From contig OX291543.1 of assembly GCA_946406115.1 (NCBI GenBank), positions 31,584,815-31,648,814 of the forward strand: a stretch of 64,000 nucleotides of DNA. The letters are read 5' to 3'. This DNA is from Apoda limacodes (lineage: Eukaryota; Arthropoda; Insecta; Lepidoptera; Limacodidae). Shown here piece after piece: positions 45,456 to 57,020 of the stretch (the first letter of the stretch is position 1; every line of letters starts with the position of its first letter). The position numbers and the translations under genes were made by a program. The notes under the pieces are model-generated. The model did no database searches and was not told the origin of the DNA. It saw only the letters and a program-made list of their open reading frames with translations.

Positions 45456-46749
45456 CTGTTATAAATAAAGACCAGAATTTCGTAATTTTAGGAAACCTTA
45501 AGTCAAACTCACAGCTCTCTGTGCATTCTGCTGCGGCCCACTGCAATTTTAAGAATAACTTTATATATAAGTCATTTAAAAAGGTCTAATGTCCAGTAGG
45601 GATTTTGAGTTTCCATACATTTATTGCACGCCTCATAAGCGGAGCGGTGAGGTAGTGCTCTACTCTCGACATGTCAAAAAACCCAGTCTTTCGAAACTTA
45701 AATGACGTTTTTTTTTTAATATAACACTTACAGGATAATATGAGTGCACTAATATGAAGTTAAATAATCTGTCTAGCACATATGGTACATTTTATAAGCA
45801 ATTAATTTGTTTAATATAATAATTAATAACATTAAAACTAATCATTCTTGGACGTCCGTGAGTCTGTGTTTATGTGACCATGTATGTGGCAGAGAAATTG
45901 GTCGAAAAATTCATCTTACCGGAATACTTTTGTTTTTAATACATAAAGTATTACACTGTGCTGATTCCTAGTTAATATTAGCGTTCTAAGTACTGTCGTT
46001 TAATTATAATTTATAAAAAACTAATATACCACTGTATACTGTATATCTATATATATATTTTTTATTTTTATTTTATAGTATATTTTTTCCTCACCTTATT
46101 TGTTATTTTATTTTAAAAAACTTGAGTTTTTGTTTTAGAATTTTTTTTTAAATGTGAATGACCGCTATGAGGCGTGCACTTTTGGATTTTCCAAATTTTT
46201 TGTAAATGCTGCCAGCTGATGCTTTGTTATTCACCCATTTGGCCCAGCAAAAAACCGAGGCAACCGGCGCCTTAGTAAAGGCTATTACTAATATTATCTG
46301 AAGCTGAAGCGGAATAAGAATTTCACCGGGTAGTATAGATTTGCAGTAGCTTTACAGAATCGTGTAGAAAATTACCCAATTAATGAATAAAATCATACCT
46401 AACAAAATTGGCATCATGAATATTTTTTTAATATACGAGTATCTATCATCAAGGCAAATAAGGCATGTAATGAAATATATCTATCTTTCAATACTATTTA
46501 GAGCAAATTTTGAGTGTTTTTTATGTTTCTTTTAAGTTACAAATAATTTCTTGAAAGCAAAATAGTTTAAATTCTCTATCGTAGGTAATCATCCTTTAAA
46601 TAAGTGATAATATATTGTTATCAGGTCCAAAATAGTGCTTAATACTTTAATACCTTGTTACCAATATCAATTTCTAACTATACTAAGTACTTATATATAC
46701 TTTTAAATACATTTCTTCATAACATTGTTGCGTGTTACCTATATAATCC
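45456..46749. other. Intergenic, no gene seen
   Basis: AT-rich. A TTTTATTTTATTTT-like tract lies near 46060-46120. Nothing codes for a recognisable protein. Confidence 0.4.
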
Positions 46750-46778
46750 ACCAGGAGATAACAAACAAGTCTCTCATA

Positions 46779-46871
46779 CTGGACTTCGGACGTCAAACGG
46801 AACACATAATATACAAATTTTACCTTCCAATAAATTTTTTTATTATGTTTTCATAGACGTCCGAAGTCCAG
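46779..46871. repeat. Short palindromic element bounded by GGACTTCGGACGTC
   Basis: GGACTTCGGACGTC (about 46780) and its inverse GACGTCCGAAGTCC (about 46858) bracket an AT-rich middle. The same 14-mer appears in the neighbouring element at 47072 and inverted at 37155, tying the three copies into one family. Confidence 0.75.
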
Positions 46872-46904
46872 GAAATGTCTTCCTGGTAGTCAACATCATT
46901 ATGA

Positions 46905-47160
46905 GCTGAACAATGACAAAATAAAATGGCGGCTTACATAAGGTAAAAAATTAAAAAGGGTTCACAGGAAGTAGGTTTATCTACTTCCGGCGCAGTCGAC
47001 GGAGGTCACGTGATGGAAAACAGCAACAACTAGCGGCCAGCGACGGAAAGTTGACGATGTACTCTCGTAATGGACTTCGGACGTCTATGGACACATAATA
47101 AAAATTTTATTGGAAGGTAAAATTTGTATATTATTACGCCATTACATGTTTTGGTATATG
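46905..47160 (+). repeat. Dispersed repeat with GGACTTCGGACGTC, copy 2
   Basis: Collinear, in inverse orientation, with 37130-37340: AATGGCGGCTTACATAAGG, GAAGTAGGTTTATCTACTTC, GGAGGTCACGTGATGGAAAA, CAGCGACGGAAAGTTGACGA. Non-coding. Confidence 0.75.
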
Positions 47161-47899
47161 CGGGATAGTAAAAATTGAATATAGTACCGTACCCGTTTGC
47201 GGCATTAGTACAGCTTCTTTGGCCAGAAGCAAAAAGATCTTTGTCAGACTATACTATAGTACTTCCCTACCTATTACCTATGGATAGACTTTGAACGAAA
47301 GCAACTATGCTTCCACTTAATTTATAGTGCCACTCACTATGCAAATCACATGCTTATCTACGACGGAAATCTTAATATTGATATTGACAATCAATATAGG
47401 CTAGTTTTTAGGCTTGGATAACTTGGATATACTCCAAAAAAGTTATTATTTTGCTCTTAGATATTTCATAGTTTCATTTATTTTATTACAGATCGGCATG
47501 TGAAAGCAAGGGACATCATGCTATACGAATATCGAAATCCTCTTTACAGCAATGTCTTGTAGCTTGGGACGAGAGTGAGCTTGTATCATCTCTTTTTACA
47601 ACGTAACACCATTTTTTACGAAGTTTTGGCCTCTGGATGTTAAAAAATTGTTTCTCTGCCATTTTAATAATCGTGTTTGTACATTTCGGCACTATACAAT
47701 ATTAATACGTAGTTAAATAAAACTCAACTAGACACAAATCGGAAATTTCATTGTTTCAAACAACACAATTAACCAAACATAAACATTGTGCGCTAACGGC
47801 TTACCTTTGCGACTATGGTAAATTGAGATGTATGATAACACGTTTTGGAGAAATGTTAGTAGTTAAATATATTTAGTTTAATGTGATTTAATGTTTAAT

Positions 47900-48195
47900 G
47901 TGTTGGTCGGATTCACGTTAAGAGGATAAATAGAAGAAGATGCACGAAACTTTATGAGGCAAAAGTAAAGAGTCGGTCCAGGTTGACCTCGTTGAGTGTA
48001 TCTCGATCAAATTGATCGGTTCCGTTCTCAGGAAAAGCGAAATAAACAGTACTCTAAACTATCGAACGTGTATGAAAGCATTGATGCAAGAGGATATAGC
48101 AAAAGAAGATTGCCAGGGTCATCAAGTGGAAGTCTCTCGTCACTGCCTACCCCTTTGGGAAACAGTCGTTTACGTAAGTACGTACCTATGTTTGT
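47900..48195 (+). repeat. RTE-type retrotransposon 3' end
   Basis: Decayed coding includes SNVYESIDARGYSKRRLPGS, SSGSLSSLPTPLGNSR in one frame. The DNA phrase 'GTGTATGAAAGCATTGATGC' through 'CACTGCCTACCCCTTTGGGA' is the familiar lepidopteran RTE tail, ending in a GTACGTACCTATGTTTGTATG run. Confidence 0.65.
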
Positions 48196-48614
48196 ATGAT
48201 AAGTAAGATAGAACTGGTAGACCCATTCCAGCTTCGGATGTGTACAGAAAATAAGTACTAAAAGGGCCCAAAAAAAGGACTTGCATAAAACGATAATTGT
48301 AGTTCAAAAAAAACACTCAATATTTTTGACGTGCATTGTTTTTTCCAACTCCAAGTGACACATCGATTATTGGTGGAAACTCAAACATTATAATTGTTTT
48401 TCACCTGTGAAGATTATGCACCGAGGAATTATTTACAAACAATGGGCTAATAACAAGATCCCACCGTTAGGTATGGTCGCGGTCAGAAAATGTTTACCAC
48501 CTTAAGGATCACAATTGCATGCACACATTTAAGTCACAAGTTCTAAATGTCTATTTCATAATAATTTGACCATAGATTATATTTTTCCTAATATGACAAT
48601 CATTCGCTCTAGGA

Positions 48615-49020
48615 CAGGGATGGCGAACCTTTATTAATGAATGTGCCATATTCTATGAAAAAAAAATACTGTACCTATGACGTGCCGTCAAAAATCTGGG
48701 TAACTTAATAATAATGGAGAAAAATTAAACGAATTGCTGTTAACTTAAAGCTATTTAGATACTTGCAGCTCGAAATGTTTACAGCAATCGAAATGTTTAA
48801 TTTTTATATTCAAATTAAGAAAAAAAATTAGTGTGATTTCTGCTGTTGCAAATTAGGTGCTAAAAATCTGACATTAGGGCAGGCTCGTACTTTGTTACTA
48901 AGCAGTATGGAAGCTAAACTAGAGTTCACTTCTAAAAATTACTTGCAAGCATACGTAGGTGAAAATAGAAATTTCATAAATGATTGGCGTGCCAGAATTG
49001 CCATGGGTTCGCCATTTCTG
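48615..49020. mobile_element. Nested hAT-type MITE with perfect 8-bp target duplication
   Basis: Ends CAGGGATGGCGAACC (48615) and GGGTTCGCCATTTCTG (to 49020) are imperfect inverted repeats. CTCTAGGA flanks both sides (48607-48614 and 49021-49028). An 8-bp duplication and CAGGG-type ends define hAT elements. The 406-bp interior has no transposase. It sits inside the Tc1/mariner element and is therefore younger. Confidence 0.93.
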
Positions 49021-49089
49021 CTCTAGGAGATGGACTGACTACTATCAAGTTTTAATATAAAGAAAACCTTCTTTGAAAAAACTAATATT

Positions 49090-49697
49090 TTAGTTTTCTC
49101 TATTCTCTAACGACGCCAGTTCTCCGACACCGTCAAGGCTCATCCACCCCCGTAAGTTTACTGTAATGCGGCCTGACTCGTTTTGAGGCACGATATGACC
49201 TTCATCATACCGAGTTCGATTGTAGCGCCATAAAGTTAATCTTCCGATTTGGCTTGATTTAAAAGTTTTTTCATCGGTAAATATAGTATTCGACCAATCA
49301 AAATCGAGATGTCGTCGCTGTTAAGCCGGGCTGTTTTGTGGTGAGGTTTCAGCTCCACTTTAATAGCATGGTGTTTGTAGTGTATTCCCACATTGTGCAA
49401 AGCTCCTCGGATCGTCCGAGCACTCACACCATATAAAGCAGCAAAATAACTAGTTGGTGCGAAACCATTCTCTTCGTAACGACAAATGATTTCTGTTATT
49501 TGCGCGGCGGTTAGTATCGGTCGTCGTCCTGAATTATTTCTATGATCTGTCATTTGCCCTTCTTCGCCGTGACGCCTACTCCAAAGCCTCACAGTGAAGC
49601 GCGATATATTGAGTTCTTGCGATATAGCACTAATACTATGTCCATCTTCGAATAGAAATATTATTTCAGCCCTTTGCTCCAGGGTTAAACTTGCCAT
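49090..49697 (-). pseudogene. Tc1/mariner transposase, frameshifted and truncated
   Basis: Starts MASLTLEQRAEIIFLFEDGH and has a helix-turn-helix (SISAISQELNISRFTVRLWS) then a second HTH with a GRRP linker (NNSGRRPILTAAQITEIICR) and VSARTIRGALHNVGI. A frameshift near 49310, just after RLNSDD, moves reading to a second frame with DWSNTIFTDEKTF, the first catalytic aspartate motif, ending at a stop at 49090-49092. The second and third catalytic acidic residues are missing, so no activity is possible. Normal length would be about 340 aa. Confidence 0.9.
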
Positions 49698-50223
49698 TTT
49701 ATTTCGTTATGAAAAAATCTTTTGTAAAATTTTACTCTTGTCAAAACAACGTTCAAACAATTATTTTTTGATAAATGTCATTTCAACAAATAAAGATATT
49801 AGTTCCATTATCAAAGAGTGATCAATAATTCTTGTTGTTTTTCTTGATGCATTATTTTTGCATAATAGCTTTTGAAAGGTAATAAGTAACTTGATATGGC
49901 ATTTTAGACTTAGTGAAAAAAGTGTTATATAGAATCTAATTTCAAAACTGGTAAACACTTTCTGACCGCGACCGTACAATGCTGTTTAATGATAAAATAT
50001 CCAGGCTATATGGATGTAATTACCAACAGCCAAAGCTTCTTTCAAAAGAAACCTGAACAAAGGTAATAAATAAAATAAAAAAAATGTTGATGTTCTGTGT
50101 TTGACAGTTTTTGATAAATTTTATTGTGAAGATTTGAATTTTATAAAAAGCAAACAAAATATAAGAATGACGACACAAAATTAGCTACATTTTCGTAAGT
50201 AGAGTAAATTATCGGAAAAGATA

Positions 50224-53094
50224 ATGAATGAAAAAAGACAACGATGTATAGGTTTGCAGAAAAAGAAGCTCATAGAATTGATGACCAAGCATCCTGAGTT
50301 AATTTCATTTAAAGGAACTCAAGATTTTAGCTATAAAGATTCACAGAAACTATGGAGAGACATTGCAAATCAGTTAAATTCTCTGCCAGGTGCTAGAAAA
50401 ACATGGCAACAATGGAAAAAAGTATTGTAATGATTATTGAGTATTTTATTTACCTATCAGTGTTGCTAGATGAATTGTACATATATTACATATATACAGT
50501 GTAACCTTTATAGCGAGCCTCAATATAACGATCACGTTTGTCGTAAGGGGGTTCTTGTTATTTAATTATTTTTAAAGTGACTATAAAACTAAATTTTTAT
50601 CCATTATCAATATCAAGCAAAATCAAGTAAAAAAAATCACGTTTGTATGGGAGCCCCCTTATTTAGTATTTGTTGTTATAGTGGCAAAAGAAATACACCT
50701 TCTGTGAAAATTTCAACTGTCTAACTATCACGGTTCATGAGATACAGCCTGGTGATAGATGGACAGACAACAGAGTTTTGGTGATAGGGTTCCACTAATT
50801 ACCTTTTGGGTACAGAACTCTAAAAATTACCAACAAATTTTTCGAAATCCCCTAGAACTGTTCATAACAGCTAATGTGAATATCAGATTTTCAAATATTG
50901 CTGAAAATAAATAGAAAGTATAACCTCTATTTGACGAATTTTTGATAACTTAATACATTTTTTTTACATAATTTTTGGTAAGCAGTCACCGTAGTCTATG
51001 GACGCTTGCAACATTAGGGGTATCACTTGCCTGTTGCTGACCCTTAAAAAATCTTATAACTTCTTAATAATAATAATGTAGCATACATCAGTTTTACAAA
51101 AATTCATGGTTTAACAGGTCCTGTTAAATTTACCTAATTGTAACAAATGACTTGGTATAATAATTATTTACAAATTCAGTTTTGTTGTATCAGGTTGCAC
51201 TGTATACAGTGTGAGTCTTCATAAAGTGCACATATGCAAATGGGTGAAACTAGACCCATTTTTATTGAAGGAAAAAATGTCAAAACAAATCTAAAAAAAA
51301 TTTGTTATATTTTATAGATTTTTTTTATTTTAATTACCTTCTGTTGACTTACTGCAAAGAAAACGTTATAGCAAAGAAAACATTATAACTTTTGATCTAA
51401 GAGGTATATCCTGATAAAATAAAAACAGTAATGATGGTAAATAACAGGGGATACTAAAAAAATACACAAAATGCCCAAAAACTAGCAACAAGTAATAATA
51501 AAATATTACATTTTGAGAAAAATCTGTATTTTAATTGGTGTTTTTTTAATTAACTGATCAATTTCTCCATATAATGCCCATATTACAGGTGGTTTTTATT
51601 ACTTTGTATTATTCTCCATCATATTACCTTTGTAAAACCAAGAATCCTATGTCTCTATCCCTATCACAATGTAGGCAATTAGCGTTTGAATAAAGGCCTG
51701 CCACCACATTATTCTGTGCCTAAGGTAGAGACATCTTTTTTGTGTGTCATTGTATGCATGATGTGCGGGGTAGTGGACGGCGGAGGCCCGGACAGAACAA
51801 AAGAAAGCTAGAAGCTTGGGTGGGACATGAATAGAAGGGAAGTCTCTACCTGAGGCACAGAATAATGTGGTGGCAGGCCTTTATTCAAACGCTAATTGCA
51901 AACATTGTGATAGGGATAGAGACATAGGATTTTTGGTTTTATGTGCACTTTATGAAGACTCACAGTGTATATAATAAATACTCTATGTTCTTTAAAATAT
52001 ATCCTTCCACCATATTTTTATATGATTTTTTGGAATTTTCAGTCATGTACAAGCCTAATTGGTAAATTGTACGTAAATCATATAACTTTCTTACATTCAC
52101 ACAAAAGTGAAGTGACTATTTCACCCTTACAGTAAACATTTTTTCCACGTAACTACTAATAGCATTTGCATGACTTTCCATTCAGTTTATTAAAATGGAA
52201 TTCTCTATATGCTTTTATTCAGCTGTCATAAGGTTGGTTGGAAGTATTTTTTGAGACTATCTGACCATAAAATATTTACTTTATGATCTTACTAATTGTT
52301 ATTTATTATGCCTTCCTCCGTAGAGCCTTACTCACTGTAATAGGCTCAGTGGGCCTGAGTAGTGCACTGCTGGATGGTGAATATTGTGTTATTTGTTGTT
52401 CAACATGCAAAATCATTACAAACAATAAATATCTGATGATATATTGTTTTTCTAATTTAACCCAAAGCTTTTTGGAAACATACTATTTTTGTAATATTTG
52501 GCTTCTTGGGAAATACAACACTTTCTTTGTCCCTTGTTTAAAATCAGAATCTAGCAACACTGTCACCTAATAATTACTATGCTTGTTATAATAATTTGTA
52601 TTTGTTTTTTATAGACATGGCAAGATTTACGATCTAAAACGAAAAAAATGCAGTCAGATCAAAATGGTGAACTTCCTTTTTCAACTATGATGCTTACTAG
52701 TGCAGAAAAAGAGGCTTTGGGTATAAAAACTATTACTTCTACAAGTGGAGAAAACATAAAACATCCAAAAGGATTCCTACCTTCATTACAGGAGTTATTG
52801 TTAAGTGATAATGAAGCAGAGTCTAATGCACCAGATTCACCTCCTGATGTTAAAGTATTTGCCCATACAAAGCGTAAAAAGGTTAAGGAATTTGCAGTAG
52901 AAAAGAGTAAAAATCATTCCGACAATTGCTACTTTAACTGTGATATGATAGCTGCTCAAGAACAGAGGAAAACACAATTGAAAGAGGACTATTTGAACTT
53001 CAAAAAAGATTATTTAAGACAGAAGTTACAATTAATGAAAGAGCAAACTGAAGCACTTAAAAATATTGCTAAGGAACTTGGTAGTTATAAGTGA
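50224..53094 (+). CDS. Myb/SANT-like (zeste-type) DNA-binding protein, two exons
   Basis: Exons 50224..50421 and 52615..53094 join in phase 0 at WKK|TWQDLRSK, giving 225 aa. Donor AAAAAA|GTATTG and acceptor TTTTTTATAG|ACATGG. Residues about 5-85 form a trihelical Myb/SANT-like domain: KKKLIELMTKHPELISFKGT, KLWRDIANQLN, TWQQWKKTWQDLRSKTKKM with spaced tryptophans. The middle is polar with an acidic stretch (LLSDNEAESNAPDSPPD) and a basic TKRKKVK nuclear-signal-like patch. The C-terminus (about 175-222) is a coiled coil (QEQRKKTQLKEDYLNF). Such proteins are probably transcription regulators; PIF/Harbinger transposons also encode Myb/SANT partners, but no nuclease gene is nearby. The 2.2-kb intron holds three repeats. 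Confidence 0.85.
50585..50825 (+). repeat. AAGTGCGAGTCGGACTCGCG-type repeat, 5'-truncated
   Basis: Lacks the head. Carries TGTATGGGAGCCCCCTTAT, 'AAATTTCAACTGTCTAACTA', 'TGAGATACAGCCTGGTGATA' and an end 'GGGTACAGAACTCTAAAAAT'. It lies in the Myb/SANT gene intron. Confidence 0.8.
50945..51070 (-). repeat. Jockey-like element 3' tail fragment
   Basis: Plus-sense phrases 'CAGTCACCGTAGTCTATGGA' and 'GGGTATCACTTGCCTGTTGC' are the inverse of the C-terminal coding end of the 42-kb and 62-kb copies. A T-rich run on the left marks the 3' end. In the Myb/SANT gene intron. Confidence 0.8.
51207..51967. mobile_element. TA-flanked MITE with nested inverted repeat
   Basis: Left end CAGTGTGAGTCTTCATAAAG (51207) and right end read inward CACTGTGAGTCTTCATAAAG (from 51967) match over about 27 bp. 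TATA lies on both sides. Inside the right half, about 95 bp at 51640-51735 (TATGTCTCTATCCCTATCAC to TTCTGTGCCTAAGG) is repeated inverted at 51838-51935. TA targets and CAGTG ends suggest Tc1/mariner. No coding capacity. It lies in the Myb/SANT gene intron. Confidence 0.8.
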
Positions 53095-54896
53095 TACAGT
53101 ATAATATTAAGCAATTAGTGTGATTGTGTTGTGAATACTATACTAAATTCATAATATAGGTATATTAGGATTATGTTTGATTGATTTTTGACTCCCAACA
53201 TTTAACATACTAAGAGTAAGCTCAAATGTTTCCCTGCATTTGGCACTAAAACACATGTTGTAGGTTGTGAGCCATAGCCTAATGGTCACAGAGCTAATAA
53301 CTGTGCTAATAATCTCTTGTATAGGTACAGTTTATCTCTAAAGTTTTATAAATTTCACTTATGTCTTCTCCATCATTTGTGTCCTCCTAAGCCCAGAAAC
53401 ATATAAACCACTAAATAAACAGTCACCCATTCAATGATTGACCATGCCTGATGATGCTTAAAATCATATATTGATTGTGATTAAAGTTATTGGGCCACTT
53501 GCTCATTAAATCTCAATAGCTTTAAACATAAAGTTCTATGATTAGTCAAACAAAATAAAGAAATAAGCCTGTTTAATGACTACATATATCTAATTTTAAT
53601 TTGGATTTCTCAATTTATAATCCTTCACTATGATGTCTTTGACATCTGTCCTCATCCACTATGAATCTGTTAACAATGCATCATTTTGGATTCCGTGCAC
53701 CTACCTATCAGATTTTATTTTTATTCATTATTTGTTGTCCAATGCAGGATTTATAGAACTTTATTAATTCTTTTTAAGCTTAAACTTAAATATTTCTTTA
53801 TTTAGTACGCTTTTTAAACAGAAAGGTTAAATTGTAATTAAACTATCAATTTTATAAAATGAATTACCAAAAGAAACCAGCAGTCCTGGTCCTGGGAAAC
53901 TCAGTAGAATTAAAGTGGGTCCTTGAGGTAGCATAAGTAAAACATTTGGGTGAAAACAGGCAAATGGAAAATCAAACTAAAATAAGGTAAGTATACATTT
54001 ATTTACAGAATGAAACTAGAATAAACATTAATTCATATAGACAATATATGCATAATATCAACATTTTTATGGTAATACTATCTACAGTAAGGTTTTGCTA
54101 CATAGGTATTAATTTAAGAAAATCACATAATTTGACAGCCTCATTCAATGTGTATGTAGTACTGTAATATGCTCTTACTTGACGTTTATGTGAAGCTGTA
54201 AATTAGCACAAATTTAGAGGAGAGGAGTTTGTGATTTTTCAGGACACAAGTAGAATACCATATTAATAAAATTCAAAGTCTAGGCAAAGTAGAGTTAGGC
54301 AGGTCAAGTAAGAGCATGTTATGGTACTAAAAGTAAATTTAATATCACTTTAAAAGAATGCTTATCGTACCTTAGCATTATGCTCCGACTGTATTGAACT
54401 AGATTTTTACTAAATCAATAAAATAAGCCTTATTAGATAGTATGTATTTACAAAAATATATTTGGTGAACTTTTTTTACAGTTTAACTGTAAAAGCGCTA
54501 AACCCCTAAAAATATCTACCATCTACACTTGCTAGTCAAATTCAAAACAGATGTTTTTAAGTTTTTATGTAAAAACATGCCAAGTCGTTTGGCAACTCAA
54601 AGCTTTTTATGCTCTTTTTTTTGTACTGGGTCACTAATGGCTTGAAGTGTTTCAGTTTAGTTCTTTATGTTACACCACTCTTTCAATACACTCTCCTAAT
54701 CATTCAATTGACTATTATATAGTAAGAATACTTAGTTCAGCCTAGTTTTCATGGTAGGTATTAGTGTTAATTGTTGTGTTTAATTGATATACTTAGATGG
54801 GACAAAATTTTATCGTAGATGTTTACAACAACACGATAACATAGGGGAGATGCAAATACCTACCTATATGAAGACAATTTTTCGGCCGCGATAACG
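53095..54896. other. 3' flank of the Myb/SANT gene and intergenic DNA
   Basis: Several AATAAA-type signals follow the stop (near 53415 and 53552). No ORF with a recognisable domain. Confidence 0.4.
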
Positions 54897-55010
54897 TTAT
54901 GTATACCGCATTTATAAAACGTGAAGGACCGCCTGATGGTAAGCGGTCACCGCAGTCTATGGACGCTTGCAACACCTGGTTGCCGACTTGGCTTACGATT
55001 GCTGTTATAT
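54897..55010 (-). repeat. Jockey-like element 3' tail fragment
   Basis: 'GACCGCCTGATGGTAAGCGG', 'TCACCGCAGTCTATGGACGC' and TTGCAACACC are the inverse of the family's C-terminal codons and 3' UTR. The copy ends after the equivalent of a few dozen codons. Confidence 0.8.
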
Positions 55011-55088
55011 ATGACAACAAAGCGAGAACCGAAGGTTCGACGTGCCCTTCAAAGCACACACGGGGTCCGCAGAAATATGCAACTAAGC

Positions 55089-55146
55089 AGGCAGTCACCC
55101 ATCTAAGCACCTGCTCACGACATCCGACGTTATTTAACTTCGCTTA
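55089..55146 (-). repeat. 5S rRNA-derived fragment (SINE3-like), second copy
   Basis: Minus strand: GCGAAGTTAAATAACGTCGG, then TGCTTAGATGGGTGACTGCC, matching the 5S 3' half (GAAGTTAAGCAACGTCGG, ACTTGGATGGGTGACCGCC). It adjoins a jockey-like tail fragment on its left. Confidence 0.65.
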
Positions 55147-55159
55147 TTGTTTTCAATTG

Positions 55160-56429
55160 ATGGATGCGATTAGGCCACCAGCTTTGGTTGGTGTAGGTAC
55201 GCGAAACAAAACCCGCATATCGATATAGACGATAGCCGTTTTGTACACAGGTTAAAACAATTTATTTTGAGCCGCAGTTTTTAAAAATATTCCCATTGCG
55301 AAATTGCCAAGCCATGCTGTTTTCGAGCCGAATTTGTACACCGACCACTGCTCATCTTGCCACTACTTATATTCCTGATAAAGTTGTAACGAGACATGAC
55401 TTACAAAATTATAAAAGTGGCCATTCACGAAAAAAAAATGTACCTTATTCATATGGCAGGCAGTCGAAAAATGTTATTAACATTTAATTTTTTTATTATA
55501 TTTATATATTTTTAATTATAAATAATTATGACTCGTTGATATTTTCAAATAGCCACGGCAAATTCTTTTTACTTAAGTGATGGCATACCCACACGAGTTA
55601 AGTTTGCAAGAGTTTGATTAATTTTGTTACGGTCCTGAGTATACTTTTTGACGTGAAAAAAATATATTTTATAGCTCAAACTCCAATTAAGTGAATATGA
55701 TATAATAATCTGCCTGTTAAAACAGTTAAAAAAAATTAATAGGTACTGACACTCTATTTTTGGACTTTAATTGAAATTGTTTGGAAAACTAAGTGATGTT
55801 TGCTTTATTTCATAAAATATATACTAATATGACCAAATAAATTTGCTATTTTCATAGTTCTAAATAAATATTCGAATTTTATGCCAAAATAAAACCGAGA
55901 AAATCGAGATTTTCAACGTGCGGTATGTCGTTCGTGAAACTGTGTTTCTTATTTATGCTTTTATAGTGTAACACTACACTACACTGGTCGAAACGGCATG
56001 CTTTTGCTAGGGTATGCCATAACCTTAATTTGCAAATGTTGGGTTATTTTTTGCTGTCGGGAATCGGCACTTAAAATACCTACGTCAGGCAGATACACTG
56101 CTATCAGAAGCAGTGTTGCGGCGAAAGGCTCACCCCCTGTCACGTGTCATGCAGAACTAAAGTGATAAGTGATATTAGGCTGTCCCCCACGGTACGATAT
56201 AATTGTAAATCCAAGCACTGGTAGTAACCTTTTGAGGATAAAAACTGTGAACTTTACACCTAGAATCCAACTCTTTTATTCGTCAATTCCTCATTAGTAT
56301 ATTGCCTCTCATATTCAGTCAACATTAAAGTAATACATTTTAAAATCTTAATCGACACTGGTAAAAAAAGTAGTTAATAAGAATAACAACAAGTTAAATC
56401 TAATACCTTTAAACGAGCACTTCATATAT
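55160..56429. other. Intergenic, no gene seen
   Basis: AT-rich. It contains the second copy of the SINE-like fragment at about 56090-56165 (see 27736). No ORF supported. Confidence 0.4.
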
Positions 56430-56675
56430 ATATAATCTAAATCTCGGAAACGGCCCTCTCGGTTTAGTGGGCGATAAATCGATCTAGCTAGGTTTCATTT
56501 TTAGAAAACGTCTTTTTATCCCTGTTTTTAGGCAATAATAAACTGAAAAAATATGACTTCCTGACATCTATTGGCGAGTAGTAATACTATTATTTTTAAG
56601 AAGAATAATAACAGAATAAAGAATAACAGAAACACTTAAAGCTACTAGACAATAGATGGCGTTGTTAAAAAAGGT
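56430..56675 (-). repeat. Inverted copy of the 5895-6190 repeat
   Basis: Carries, reversed, ATCTCGGAAACGG, 'GATCGATCTAGCTAGGTTTC'-like sequence, TGACTTCCTGACATCTATTGG and AATAGATGGCG. It has an extra AT-rich stretch (about 56585-56640) compared with the first copy. Confidence 0.75.
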
Positions 56676-56747
56676 ACTACTAATGATTTGTAATAATATT
56701 GGAGGAAAATTCCTATTTTCTTTACAAAAAAAATCAATATATAAAAA

Positions 56748-57020
56748 CTAGTCGTACAGGTACAAGTTTATAAACCTATCTTTAAGATCAATATAGCCAT
56801 TATGTGTTTGATTGCTTACTGAATCTCTAGACATCTTTAACATCGGGGGACCATAAATACGCGCTCTCCTTAGTCTCCATTTATAAATGCATCGCAGTTT
56901 ATTTCTTGTTAAATGAACCGTCCGCGGTCTATACCTAAATTTTGGTGACTTTCGTTTATGTAGGAAGCACTTTTTCGCTGTCACTCCACTGTATGTCCGT
57001 CCACAGTCCGCTTGGGTTCT
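56748..57020 (-). CDS. Candidate terminal exon, unknown product
   Basis: A 91-codon stretch (including stop) is open from an acceptor-like TTACTCAG| (exon start 57020) to TAG at 56748. It begins RTQADCGRTYSGVTAKKCFL and is very basic (KSPKFRYRPRTVHLTRNK), ending DLKDRFINLYLYD. No domain recognised and no upstream exon identified. It may be a real exon, a repeat or chance. Confidence 0.25.
   Translation of the reverse strand, partial: RTQADCGRTYSGVTAKKCFLHKRKSPKFRYRPRTVHLTRNKLRCIYKWRLRRARIYGPPMLKMSRDSVSNQTHNGYIDLKDRFINLYLYD

Larger units (their letters stand above)
48474..49974 (-). mobile_element. Tc1/mariner-type transposon with inverted ends and TA sites
   Basis: Left end after TA (48472-48473) is TGGTCGCGGTCAGAAAATGT; right end read inward, after TA (49975-49976), is CGGTCGCGGTCAGAAAGTGT. 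The match extends through TTACCA. It carries a broken transposase on the minus strand and a nested hAT-type MITE. Total 1501 bp, or about 1.09 kb without the nested insert, which is short for an autonomous element and implies an internal deletion. Confidence 0.9.
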
